A DNA stretch of 59,115 bases from Frankia sp. AgB1.9 (lineage in GTDB: Bacteria; Actinomycetota; Actinomycetes; Frankiales; Frankiaceae), in the NCBI RefSeq assembly GCF_016786355.1, contig NZ_JADWYX010000050.1, positions 7,084 to 66,198 of the forward strand, read 5' to 3'. The position numbers and the translations under genes were made by a program. Positions within the stretch are counted from its first letter, which is position 1. Each line of letters starts with the position of its first letter. The notes beneath the pieces were generated by a model. That model did not search any database. It had not been told where the DNA came from and worked only from the letters and a program-made list of their open reading frames with translations. Positions 51,997-59,115 of this stretch are shown here, in pieces.

Positions 51997-52812
51997 ATGA
52001 CACAGGGCGAGGGCGAGATCGCGGCGGCGGTCGCCGTGGCCGGCAACGCCGCCCGGTACGACGGCCAGGCGGTGATCGTGACGGGCGGGACCCGGGGGAT
52101 CGGCCGGTCGATCGCCCTGGCGTTCCTCGCGGCCGGCGCCGACGTGCTCGTCTGCGGCCGGTCACGACCGGAGACACTGCCGGCCGTCGCCGGCCGGGAG
52201 GCCAGCTTCGTCGCCGCCGACATCCGGGACGCGGCCGAGGCGAAGGGGCTCGTCACCGCGGCGGCTGACCGGTTCGGCCGCCTCGACGTCCTGGTGAACA
52301 ACGCCGGTGGCGGCCCGGTCGCCGACGCGGCGACGGCCTCGCCCCGGTTCTTCGAACGGGTCGTCGCCCTCAACCTGCACGCCGCCTTCTACGTCAGCCA
52401 GCCCGCCAACGCGGTCATGCAGACCCAGTCCGGCGGCGGCGCGATCGTGAACATCGGCAGCGTCTCCGGCCGCCGACCGGCGCCGGGCTCGGCCGCCTAC
52501 GCGGCGGCCAAGGCCGGCCTGGTCGCGCTCACCTCGTCCCTCGCGCTGGAGTGGGCGCCGAAGGTGCGGGTCAACCACGTGACGGTCGGGCTCGCGAACA
52601 CCGCCGTCGACGCCGGCGGCTTCTACGGCGAGGCGACCGCCGCGATCGACGCCGTCGTCCCGATGGGCCGGGCCGCCCTGCCCGCCGACGTCGCCGCCGC
52701 CTGCCTCTACCTGGCCTCCCCGCTCGCCGGCTACGTCACCGGCGCCGACCTGGAGGTTCACGGCGGCGGCGAGCTCCCCGGCTTCTACGTGGCCACCAAC
52801 AAGAACGCCTGA
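51997..52812 (+). CDS. Short-chain dehydrogenase/reductase
   Basis: 271 residues, classical SDR. Cofactor motif TGGTRGIGRS, NNAGG, and the catalytic set N-S-Y-K (IGSVSG, YAAAKAG). The ATG at 51997 follows a G-rich ribosome site. Paired with the thiolase under one operator, it may act as a 3-hydroxyacyl-CoA or steroid dehydrogenase in a beta-oxidation-like route. The substrate is unknown. Confidence 0.9.
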   Translation: MTQGEGEIAAAVAVAGNAARYDGQAVIVTGGTRGIGRSIALAFLAAGADVLVCGRSRPETLPAVAGREASFVAADIRDAAEAKGLVTAAADRFGRLDVLVNNAGGGPVADAATASPRFFERVVALNLHAAFYVSQPANAVMQTQSGGGAIVNIGSVSGRRPAPGSAAYAAAKAGLVALTSSLALEWAPKVRVNHVTVGLANTAVDAGGFYGEATAAIDAVVPMGRAALPADVAAACLYLASPLAGYVTGADLEVHGGGELPGFYVATNKNA

Positions 52813-52889
52813 CGCCGGCCGGTCTCGTGGCTGCGGCCCGATGACCCGTCGCCGCGCTCTGTCCCGCCGCCTGCCGCCCCGCCGGGGTG

Positions 52890-52937
52890 CGTCAAGGTGT
52901 TCTTGACGGCCTTAGGCGTCAGGGCTACCTTGACGGC
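52890..52937 (+). promoter_or_regulatory. Leaderless promoter overlapped by a CGTCAAG dyad
   Basis: A TTGACG -35 (52903-52908), 17-nt spacer and TACCTT -10 (52926-52931) place the transcription start at or next to the ATG at 52938. CGTCAAG-gtgtt-CTTGACG (52890-52908) covers the -35, and a third CTTGACG half-site (52930-52936) overlaps the -10 and start, as expected for repression. Confidence 0.7.
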
Positions 52938-53312
52938 ATGGCTACTTCGGGAGCGTCCACAGTGACGACCAGCGAGCCGGCGCTCGCCCGCTGCTCGTTC
53001 TGCGGCAAGGACCAGAACTCGGTCGCCAAGCTTGTCGCCGGTCCTGGCGTCTACATCTGCAACGTCTGCGTCGACCTCTGCAACCAGATCATCCCGCTCC
53101 CGGCGCCCGAGCTCGGATCCTGGGATGAACAGTCCGATGACGAGCTACTCGCCAGCCTGGCCCGGATTCAGGCCGTGGTCTCCCAGGTCGACGCCGCCGT
53201 CCACCATCACGTGGACGCACTGCGTCGCCGAGGAATCAGCTGGACCCGCATCGGCGAGACCCTCGGCGTGACGAAGCAGGCAGCGTGGGAGCGCTTCTCC
53301 GGCGAGGACTAG
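52938..53312 (+). CDS. Small ClpX-type C4 zinc-finger protein with helix-turn-helix
   Basis: 124 residues. The first half reproduces the ClpX zinc-binding domain, with cysteines near 19, 22, 41 and 44 (CSFCGKDQ, GPGVYICNVCVDLC), but no AAA+ ATPase follows. The C-terminal third is a helix-turn-helix (GISWTRIGETLGVTKQAAW). It may be a DNA-binding regulator or an adaptor that competes for ClpX partners. No ribosome site precedes the ATG, and a -10 box ends 7 nt before it, so the mRNA is probably leaderless. The dyads at the promoter suggest autoregulation. Confidence 0.85.
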   Translation: MATSGASTVTTSEPALARCSFCGKDQNSVAKLVAGPGVYICNVCVDLCNQIIPLPAPELGSWDEQSDDELLASLARIQAVVSQVDAAVHHHVDALRRRGISWTRIGETLGVTKQAAWERFSGED

Positions 53313-53324
53313 CCCGCGGCGGCG

Positions 53325-53344
53325 GCGCGTTCCGCGGAACGCGC
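53325..53344. terminator. 20-bp perfect palindrome between convergent genes
   Basis: GCGCGTTCCGCGGAACGCGC, 13 nt after the zinc-finger gene stop and before the end of the minus-strand Thr-rich gene. Probably a bidirectional terminator. Confidence 0.55.
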
Positions 53345-53428
53345 AGCGGCGGCCCGGTCGCCCTGTCGAGCGACCGCTCAACGACCTAGCGTCGCGGCGG
53401 TTGGCGACCGTGGGACCGGCCGAGAGCC

Positions 53429-53938
53429 TTAGAAAGGCACCAGCGTCGTGGTGGTTGCCGGCGCGAGTGTGGTGGTGGTGATGGGCGGTGCCAGCGTCGT
53501 GGTGGGCGCGATTGTGGTCGTGGGTGCCGGCGTGGTCGTCGGCACGAGCGTCGTCGTCGGTGCGGGCGTCGTCGTGGGCACCAGCGTGGTGGTGGGTGCC
53601 TCTGTCGTCGTCGGCACGAGCGTCGTGGTGGGTGCGAGGGTCGTCGTGGGCACGAGTGTGGTCGTCGGCGCCACGCTGGTGGTGGTGGACGGCGGCGCGG
53701 TGGTCGTCGTCGACGTGACCGGCGGCTTGGTCGTCGTCCGCGGTGGGTGCGTCGTGTGCGGCGGACGAGTGGTGTGCCCAGGCCGCGGGCCGCACCAGTT
53801 GCCGAGGGTGTTGACGGTGGGAACGCTGAAACCGAGCGCGACCATCTGCTTGAGGAAGGACCGCCGCCCGGTGCTACCGGGAAGGCTGTCCTCGTCGATC
53901 GGGCCGTCCGCCGAATCGTCCCGCGGGCGCTCCTCCAT
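53429..53938 (-). CDS. Tat-type mucin-like Thr/Pro-repeat protein, candidate glycosylation substrate
   Basis: 169 residues. The N-terminus is acidic and then has a twin-arginine motif near 25 (GRRSFLKQMVALGF) with a short hydrophobic region ending SVPTVNTLG. From about residue 55 to the end it is almost entirely Thr and Pro with Val, Leu and Ala: TTT triplets separated by LVP, LAP, PAP and similar, with about 50 threonines. This resembles mucin tandem repeats that are dense O-glycosylation targets. The ATG at 53938 has a GGGGGGA site. It follows the PqqD-fused glycosyltransferase gene by 49 nt on the same strand. No wall-sorting signal is visible. Confidence 0.82.
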   Translation of the reverse strand: MEERPRDDSADGPIDEDSLPGSTGRRSFLKQMVALGFSVPTVNTLGNWCGPRPGHTTRPPHTTHPPRTTTKPPVTSTTTTAPPSTTTSVAPTTTLVPTTTLAPTTTLVPTTTEAPTTTLVPTTTPAPTTTLVPTTTPAPTTTIAPTTTLAPPITTTTLAPATTTTLVPF

Positions 53939-53987
53939 GGTCCCCCCTACACATCACCACTGAGGGCGCCAAGATATCGCATCAAGG

Positions 53988-55631
53988 TTAGGCGATCCCG
54001 GATTCCGCCAGAACCTCGATTTCGCGGAGCTGCGCGACGCAGTTGGCCACCTCGGCGGACGGGGCCGGGGCCAGCGCGAATGCCTCAGCGAGTGACTCGG
54101 CGATCTGCGCGACGGTGCGGTCGCCGTCGCAGAGCTCCAGGATGACCGCGGCGGTGTTGTTCAGGCGGTGTTCGCGTGGCGGAGAAAACTGGCGGACCAG
54201 GAAGCCATCCGTGAGCTGTATCACCTCGTTCCCCGGCGCGAGCACGGGCCGGTCGTCATCCGACCAGTCGTGTGATAGGTCGACCGCGGTGAGAAACCCG
54301 TCGGCAATACGTTCACGAAGGTACCGACGCGGGTCGCCCCAGGTCTTACGGAATTCCATAAAAGCGGGTGCGTCGTGTGGAAAATCCGCCAGGAGGCGTT
54401 CGTAGGCCCTTTGATGTACCGCCACGGTGACGGGCGCGCTCCCGCCGCCGCGGGGCGCGGGGGCCGGTAGCAGGCACACGTCCCAGTTCTCGTCCGCGAC
54501 CACCGCGAGCTGGTCCCGGTGATCCGGCCAGGTTGGTACCACCGGGCCGGCCGGGTCGTCGACCACGAGTACATGGCCGTAGCCGCGCCGCGCCGCCGCC
54601 GTGATGGCGGCCCGCCACCGGGACAGCCGCCGCCACTCCGGGTCCGCCGCCGGCTCGGCGTCCCCCGTGACCCGTTCCACCCGCCAGGCGACGTCGGCCG
54701 GATGCGTGTGGGCGGCACAGGCCTCGTCGTCGCCGGCCACGCACAGAACAGCGTCGAAGACGGCCAGCGGGTGCTCGGACTGGGCACGGGCCTGCCCGAA
54801 CACCGCGTCGGCGTCGACGTCCGGGCCGAGCAGCTCCCGGAAATGCTCCTCGATCGGAGCGTGATCCCAGCCGACCTCCGACCAGGCCACCTGGTAGTTG
54901 CGAATCCGGTCCTCCCACCGGTTCGCGTACCCGGTGCCGGCGGGCCGTGGGAAGCGGTGCAGCCAGCCCAGCCCGGGATGGCAGAGCACCCGTGCGCCCC
55001 GCTGCCGGAACTTCTCGTGCAGGTAGCCCTCCTCCGCGCCGAAACCGCGCAGCCTGGGATTCAGCCCGGGCCACGCCTCCCGGCGGCAGGCGAACAGACC
55101 GAGTCCCTGCATCGCGATCTCGAACGGCTCACCGCTCGGGTCGTCGACCCGCGGGTCGCGCCCCCACTGCCCGAACATGCCGGCACCCCAGGTCGGCTCC
55201 AGATGCGTCGCGGCCGGCTCACCGAGGCTGTCGTACAACAACGGCCCCTGCAGCAGGTCCCGGCTTTCGGGATGGGCGTCGAACCAGTTCACGAGGTGGG
55301 TGAGCGCACCGGGCCGCAGCAGCACGTGTGAATCGACGCAGCAGACGATGTCCGCCTCGGTCTCGCGAAAGACCAGGTCACGCACGGCCGTGCCGCGATA
55401 GCCGGCGAAGGGGACGTACCGATAGCCGGGAATCCAGTCCGCCAAGGCCCGCAGGGCCTCCGCGGCGGCTCCCTCGGGGTGGTTGTCGATGACCACGAAC
55501 GACAGCTCCGCCGATACCTCGGACTTGTAGAGCCGAATCGCCTGGATCGTGAACCAGACCCCATCGAAGTCGTCGTACGTCGCCATACCCACGCAAAGCC
55601 GTGGCAGCGCCCGCCCCCGTTCGTCTGGCAC
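53988..55631 (-). CDS. Multidomain glycosyltransferase with C-terminal PqqD-like domain
   Basis: 547 residues. Residues 10-235 are a GT-A (GT2/GT27-like) domain with CVDSHVLL at about 98-105; this DSH takes the place of DxD and recalls polypeptide GalNAc-transferases, as do GFGAEEGYL near 197 and GLGWLHRF near 220. Residues about 287-445 may be a second, GT25-like domain (WRAAITAAARRGYGHVLVVDD). Residues 467-545 match PqqD/RRE architecture (GFLVRQF, LNNTAAVILELCDG, TVAQIAESLAE), which in RiPP systems binds leader peptides. The GTG start at 55631 has a weak ribosome site. With the adjacent Thr-rich Tat protein it suggests leader-guided glycosylation. The domain calls are by eye. Confidence 0.78.
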   Translation of the reverse strand: MPDERGRALPRLCVGMATYDDFDGVWFTIQAIRLYKSEVSAELSFVVIDNHPEGAAAEALRALADWIPGYRYVPFAGYRGTAVRDLVFRETEADIVCCVDSHVLLRPGALTHLVNWFDAHPESRDLLQGPLLYDSLGEPAATHLEPTWGAGMFGQWGRDPRVDDPSGEPFEIAMQGLGLFACRREAWPGLNPRLRGFGAEEGYLHEKFRQRGARVLCHPGLGWLHRFPRPAGTGYANRWEDRIRNYQVAWSEVGWDHAPIEEHFRELLGPDVDADAVFGQARAQSEHPLAVFDAVLCVAGDDEACAAHTHPADVAWRVERVTGDAEPAADPEWRRLSRWRAAITAAARRGYGHVLVVDDPAGPVVPTWPDHRDQLAVVADENWDVCLLPAPAPRGGGSAPVTVAVHQRAYERLLADFPHDAPAFMEFRKTWGDPRRYLRERIADGFLTAVDLSHDWSDDDRPVLAPGNEVIQLTDGFLVRQFSPPREHRLNNTAAVILELCDGDRTVAQIAESLAEAFALAPAPSAEVANCVAQLREIEVLAESGIA

Positions 55632-55713
55632 GAACCGAAATCCTACCGTCGATGCGTGGACGAGCGGTCCTGGTCAGCTTTGGCAGGTCGGCTGAATCAC
55701 GTCGACACAGGTC

Positions 55714-55756
55714 CGGGAGCTATGGTGCCTCAGCGGTCTGGCCCCCATAGCTCCCG
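55714..55756 (-). terminator. Hairpin spanning the VOC gene stop
   Basis: A 12-bp stem (55714-55725 with 55745-55756; arm cgggagctatgg) and 19-nt loop, placed across the end of the minus-strand VOC gene. It separates that gene from the glycosyltransferase gene, which probably has its own promoter in 55632-55713. Confidence 0.65.
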
Positions 55757-56230
55757 CACGGTCGCATACACCTTCTGGTTGTGGCTGAACTCGACGACGT
55801 TGCCATCCGGGTCATGCACCGCGCAGATGTAGCCGACCGGGTCCGGCATGTCCCGGGGCTCCCACCACAGGCTGCCGTCCACCCGGGCCTTCGCGGCGAT
55901 CGCGTCGATGTCCGAGCGTCGCGGGACCTCGATGCCGAGGTGCGCGAACGGTTTCAGGATGCCCTGCCGCGTGCCCTTCGCCGCGTTGAAGGCAGTCAGG
56001 ACCAGGACGAACGGCGTCTCCCATTGGCCCGGGTTGGACAGCCAGGCGTTGCGGCCGTCGGGGTCCTCCCGGGTCGCGACGACGACCAGCGGCGTCATCG
56101 ACGTGTAGAACGCGATCGAGGCGTCCAGATCCCCGGACGGCAGCGCGATGTGAGTCCAGCGGGGCTGGCTGAGCGCGGAGTCGCCGGGTCCCGTCGTAGC
56201 GGCGGGTGTCCGCGTCCTGTCGGTGGTCAC
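55730..56230 (-). CDS. VOC-family (glyoxalase/dioxygenase-like) protein
   Basis: 166 residues, paired beta-alpha-beta-beta-beta modules. Metal-ligand candidates are the histidine in WTHIALPSGD, the histidine in PFAHLGIEV and the glutamate in DPDGNVVEFSH. It could be a lyase, dioxygenase or resistance protein. The GTG at 56230 is chosen for the AGGAGGG site 8 nt upstream; the longer frame has no such support. The substrate is unknown. Confidence 0.87.
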   Translation of the reverse strand: MTTDRTRTPAATTGPGDSALSQPRWTHIALPSGDLDASIAFYTSMTPLVVVATREDPDGRNAWLSNPGQWETPFVLVLTAFNAAKGTRQGILKPFAHLGIEVPRRSDIDAIAAKARVDGSLWWEPRDMPDPVGYICAVHDPDGNVVEFSHNQKVYATVRELWGPDR

Positions 56231-56464
56231 CGGCGTCCCTCCTTCTGCGCTGCCGGTGCCGTGGTCGCACCGGGTTCTCGGCTGTTCGTACCCGGTGGGC
56301 CGGCGCGGGCGCACCTCCGCCAGGTCGCGGTCCCACGGCGCAGGGCCGTCACACGCGGCGTCCCCGACGTGATGGGACCTTGAGTGTCGCTAATGGTGTT
56401 CAGGTGACTACTAGGTGAGACTTGCTCTATCGGCTGGCGGACGCGGGCCTGGAGGAGTCGCGAC
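56231..56464. promoter_or_regulatory. Divergent VOC / lipoprotein promoter region
   Basis: 234 nt without a gene. The part from 56380 to 56440 is relatively AT-rich with two aggtga repeats (near 56401 and 56413) and probably holds the lipoprotein promoter. No strong dyad was found. Confidence 0.35.
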
Positions 56465-56926
56465 ATGGTGATGAGACCGAGACCGGCCACCTGGCGGCGC
56501 CCCGCGCGGGCCAGGACTACGGTCGCGGCCGGGCTGGCCGTCGTGCTGACCGGTGGTCTGGCCGCCTGCTCCACGGGTGGGTCCGCGCGCCCGGCCGCGG
56601 CGGCGGGCCCGTCGGTACCGGTCTCCGTGCCGAGCTACGACCCCGCGAAGGGCGCCCGCCCGGATGCCACGGCCGGCACCTGCGGCCCGGACAAGGACGG
56701 CGGCTGGTCGCTCGCGGGCACCGTGCGCAACACGGCGAAGAGCAAGCGGTCGTACTCGATCGTCGTCGACTTCGTCACCGACAGGGGCAGCACCGTCATC
56801 GACACCCGGGTCGTCAAGGTGCCCGGCGTCGAGCCGGGTGCGTCGGCCCCGTTCTCCGTCGCCGGCGCCGCCGGCCGCGGCAAGGACACCCTGCGCTGCG
56901 TGCTGCGCGACGTCCAGTTCGGCTGA
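56465..56926 (+). CDS. Small lipoprotein with FxLYD-like domain
   Basis: 153 residues. A basic N-terminus, hydrophobic core and lipobox GLAAC predict lipid anchoring outside the cell. The mature part (about 70-152) is a small beta-sandwich-like domain (WSLAGTVRNTAKSKRSYSIV, then FVTDRGSTVIDT) resembling FxLYD domains of Gram-positive envelope proteins, with two cysteines that may pair. The ATG at 56465 has GGAGGAG at 56451-56457. It lies 65 nt before an L,D-transpeptidase gene, suggesting a wall-related role. Confidence 0.8.
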   Translation: MVMRPRPATWRRPARARTTVAAGLAVVLTGGLAACSTGGSARPAAAAGPSVPVSVPSYDPAKGARPDATAGTCGPDKDGGWSLAGTVRNTAKSKRSYSIVVDFVTDRGSTVIDTRVVKVPGVEPGASAPFSVAGAAGRGKDTLRCVLRDVQFG

Positions 56927-56991
56927 CAGCCTCGCCGTCCGCTTCACCCCGCGCCGTGCTGACGCGCGGCTCGTAGGAGAAGGAGAACGTC

Positions 56992-57786
56992 GTGGGCGGG
57001 GCGGAGCTGGGTCGGTGGCTCGCGCGGCGGTGGGGGCGGGTGGTCGGCGCGCTCGCGACCGTCGCGGGCCTGGTCACGGCGGTCGTCCTGATCGTGGGCG
57101 CAGTGGGGGGACAGTCCGGTTCGACCCCGCCGGCGCCGGCGGCCACCGAACCGGCCAAGCCCCGGCTGCCACCGGGCGTCACGCTGATCGCGCAGCTGTC
57201 CCACGACATCCCGCGGTACGGGACGCCCGACTCGAAGAAGGCGGCGGGCGTGGTGCCCGGGGCGTGGCTGGGTTCGCCGACGGCGTTGCCGGTGATCGAC
57301 CTGCGGCCCGGCTGGCTCCGCGTCCGGCTGGCGCAGCGCCCGAACTTCTCGACGGCGTGGATCCGGACGGCCGATGCGCGGCTGGTGAGCACCTCCTACC
57401 GGATCGTCGTCTCCGTCCGCGACCGGCATCTGCGGCTCTACCAGAACGACAGGCTCGCGCTGGACGCCCCGGCCGGCGTCGGCACTCCGGATGACCCGAC
57501 GCCGACGGGCGAGTTCTTCCTCGCGCTGTTCGCGCCCCCGCCCGGGCCCGGGTACGGCGACTTCATCCTCGTCACGTCCGCGCACTCGACGAAGATCACG
57601 GACTGGGCCAACTCCGGGGACGCCATCGTCGGCATCCACGGCCCGCTCGGCGCCGACTCGGCGATCGGCACGACCGGCGCGGCGGTCTCGCACGGCTGTG
57701 TCCGGCTGCACCTGGCCGACCTGGCCCGGCTGCGCCAGGTCCCGGCCGGTACCCCCATCTCCGTCGTGGGCAGCCCGGTTCTCTGA
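56992..57786 (+). CDS. L,D-transpeptidase (YkuD)
   Basis: 264 residues. An N-terminal membrane anchor (about 16-40) is followed by a Pro-rich linker, a small SH3-like region (RYGTPDSKKAAGVVPG, near 75-125) and the YkuD catalytic domain. The active site is the IHGP and SHGCVRL motifs with nucleophilic cysteine near 236. It forms 3-3 peptidoglycan cross-links or attaches proteins to the wall. The GTG at 56992 has GAAGGAG upstream. The Thr/Ser nature of the neighbours suggests an envelope gene group. Confidence 0.92.
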   Translation: MGGAELGRWLARRWGRVVGALATVAGLVTAVVLIVGAVGGQSGSTPPAPAATEPAKPRLPPGVTLIAQLSHDIPRYGTPDSKKAAGVVPGAWLGSPTALPVIDLRPGWLRVRLAQRPNFSTAWIRTADARLVSTSYRIVVSVRDRHLRLYQNDRLALDAPAGVGTPDDPTPTGEFFLALFAPPPGPGYGDFILVTSAHSTKITDWANSGDAIVGIHGPLGADSAIGTTGAAVSHGCVRLHLADLARLRQVPAGTPISVVGSPVL

Positions 57787-57974
57787 CGGCCCGGTTCTCT
57801 GACGGCCGGGCGTGCCGGGACCCTCGGCTTTCGACACGCCGAGTAGTGCAATGTAGTAATCTGATTACGCTAAGTGACTATGGTTGCCCTCGGCAGTGTC
57901 AACCGCATCCCGCCGCGCGACCCGGCGCTGGCTCCGTCGGGGTAACGGGGGCGGGGAGTGCTCGAGGAGCTTAT
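57787..57974 (+). promoter_or_regulatory. AT-rich leader/promoter before the envelope protein gene
   Basis: 188 nt without a gene. GTAAT-ctg-ATTAC (57856-57868) sits in the most AT-rich part of the window, followed by gctaagtgac. It probably contains promoter elements, with a leader of about 100 nt before the GTG at 57975. Confidence 0.45.
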
Positions 57975-59003
57975 GTGCGCATCGCCGGGAGAACCGGGTC
58001 AAGAACCCGGTCAGTGATCATTTCTGCGCGGGTCGCGGCGCCGGCCGCCCTCGCGCTGGGAACAGCCGCCGCGGCCGCGGCGGTCGTGCTCGGCCCGCAG
58101 ACCGCCAGCGCCGCCCAGTCGTCAACGCTCACCCTGACGTCGTCGTCGAGTCCGGGCCGGTTCACCGGCCCCGGGCAGACGCTCACGTACAGCTATGTGA
58201 TCAGCAACGGCGGGACCGCCACGCTCTACAACGTCGGCATCCAGGATCCGCAGAGCGGGCTGTCGACGATCGACTGCCCGAACTCCGTGCTCGACCCCGG
58301 AGCGTCGGAGACCTGCGAAGCGACCTACACGACCACCCAGGCCGACTTCGACCAGGGATTCGTCACCGACCTGGCGACCGCCAGCGGCGAGCTGGCCTCC
58401 GAGGGCGGCACCATCACCTCGGCGCCGGCCAGCCTCACCGTCCCCGACGACAAGGCGGCGCTGGCACCGACCACTCCGAGCGCCACGCCTGGCTTCGTCT
58501 CCGACCAGGCGCCCGACACCCCTTCCGGCTTCGTCTCTGACGCCACCCCGGATGCCACACCCGACGCCGGTTCCGGCTTCGTCTCCGACGCTGTGCCTGG
58601 CGCCGCGTCGGGCTTTGTATCGGACGCTGCGCCTGGCGCGGTGGCAGCTGACGCGGTGGCGCCTGATGTGGCCGCGCCTGAGGCGCCGGTTGGTCCGGCC
58701 TCGGACTCGGTCGGGGCGCCGCTGGCGCCGCGGCCCAACCTGAACGGCGTGGGCGGCGGCGTCGCCCTCCTGCCGCTGCCCTTCCCGCTGCCGATCGGCG
58801 GTACGGGAACTGACAAGGGCGGCGTGGGCACCGGTGTCGGCGGCGTCGGCGTGGCCGGAGTCGGTGTCGGCGGGGTGGGCGGCCCGGCTGGCGGCGGTAT
58901 CGGTCCTGCTGGCGGTGGCGGTGGCGGTGTCGGCCCGGCGGGCGGCGCCGGCCCGGCCGGCACGAGTCCGATCGGTGGCGCCCCGGCCCAGGTCACCGGC
59001 TGA
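57975..59003 (+). CDS. Secreted repeat-rich envelope protein
   Basis: 342 residues. A signal peptide has a basic N-region (RIAGRTGSRTR), an Ala/Leu/Val core and a TASA-A cleavage site. Residues about 42-130 form a DUF11/CARDB-like beta-sandwich (LTYSYVISNGGTATLYNVGI) with two cysteines. Next come four to five GFVSD repeats separated by Ala/Pro/Asp/Thr stretches, and a Gly-rich C-terminus ending APAQVTG without a sortase motif. The GTG at 57975 is chosen because GAGGAG lies 5 nt upstream and the basic region is then complete. A dyad accgggt/acccggt (57993-58011) lies within the first codons. Possibly a wall- or surface-associated adhesive or structural protein. Confidence 0.75.
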   Translation: MRIAGRTGSRTRSVIISARVAAPAALALGTAAAAAAVVLGPQTASAAQSSTLTLTSSSSPGRFTGPGQTLTYSYVISNGGTATLYNVGIQDPQSGLSTIDCPNSVLDPGASETCEATYTTTQADFDQGFVTDLATASGELASEGGTITSAPASLTVPDDKAALAPTTPSATPGFVSDQAPDTPSGFVSDATPDATPDAGSGFVSDAVPGAASGFVSDAAPGAVAADAVAPDVAAPEAPVGPASDSVGAPLAPRPNLNGVGGGVALLPLPFPLPIGGTGTDKGGVGTGVGGVGVAGVGVGGVGGPAGGGIGPAGGGGGGVGPAGGAGPAGTSPIGGAPAQVTG

Positions 59004-59059
59004 CCTGCTCCACTCGCGAGCCCCAGGCTCGGCGCGCCCGCACCGGACGCGCCGAGCCG

Positions 59060-59091
59060 GCCGCCCCCTGGCGGCTTTTTGGGCTTTTTTT
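59060..59091 (+). terminator. Intrinsic terminator with T-tracts
   Basis: GCCGCC-ccct-GGCGGC stem (59060-59075) followed by five T, then seven T. This classical rho-independent form is rare in such GC-rich DNA and marks the end of the envelope gene group. Confidence 0.92.
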
Positions 59092-59115
59092 CTGCGCCAC
59101 AGGGGGTCATCGGCC

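Noticed and set aside
53448..53963. Val/Gly-repeat open frame opposite the Thr-rich gene
   Set aside because: It arises only from the complement of the ACC/ACG repeat codons. The minus strand has the Tat motif, ribosome site and linked glycosyltransferase.

Overview
The window comes from a high-GC actinobacterium. GC-ending codons dominate, GTG starts are common, and genes overlap by 4-8 nt throughout. A Frankia-like or related soil actinomycete is plausible because of the PUFA-type lipid synthase with a fused phosphopantetheinyl transferase and the mycobacteria-like glpD-lpdA pair, but the genus cannot be proven from this sequence alone. I saw no rRNA, tRNA, CRISPR array, insertion sequence or prophage.

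Layout. 1-12.9 kb: a plus-strand lipid/polyketide operon. It holds the 3' part of a PfaA-like synthase subunit (tandem ACPs, then KR), a KS-AT-DH-PPTase megasynthase, a free ACP, an alpha/beta hydrolase, a GT1 glycosyltransferase and a large membrane-linked methyltransferase-like protein. Together they look like a glycosylated secondary-lipid pathway. 13-28 kb: an orphan AbiEi/DUF559-like protein, a branched-chain-type binding lipoprotein, 6-phosphogluconate dehydrogenase, dihydroxyacetone kinase subunits K and L, a Ser/Thr kinase, a Nudix hydrolase, a flavoprotein disulfide reductase, glycerol-3-phosphate dehydrogenase and a pair of acyl-CoA dehydrogenases. Much of this block is C3/glycerol and acyl-CoA metabolism. 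28-37 kb: a CPBP protease, a NarL-type two-component system, a membrane protein, a TM2 protein, a LysE exporter, a probable kynurenine formamidase, an unknown acidic protein and a patatin.

37.3-45.2 kb (minus strand): a compact tryptophan-kynurenine-2-aminomuconate catabolic operon. In transcription order it encodes aldehyde dehydrogenase, hydratase/decarboxylase, RidA-type deaminase, 3-hydroxyanthranilate dioxygenase, ACMS decarboxylase, kynureninase, kynurenine monooxygenase and tryptophan dioxygenase. Nearly all junctions overlap. The exception is a 95-nt structured gap after the first gene. 45.3-50.7 kb: a nitrate/taurine-class ABC importer, separated from the kyn operon by a 17-bp terminator hairpin and transcribed divergently from a CitA/CitB-type two-component system that probably senses its substrate. 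50.8-53.3 kb: thiolase and SDR behind a clear palindromic operator, then a small ClpX-type zinc-finger/HTH protein that appears to be expressed from a leaderless promoter.

53.4-55.6 kb is the most unusual part. A small Tat-type protein has a C-terminal two thirds that is a mucin-like Thr/Pro repeat. Beside it is a multidomain protein with a GT-A domain carrying a DSH motif reminiscent of polypeptide GalNAc-transferases, a possible second GT domain, and a C-terminal PqqD-like (RiPP recognition) domain. I propose a leader-directed Thr O-glycosylation system. 55.7-59.1 kb: a VOC protein, a small lipoprotein, an L,D-transpeptidase and a secreted repeat-rich envelope protein that ends in a strong intrinsic terminator.
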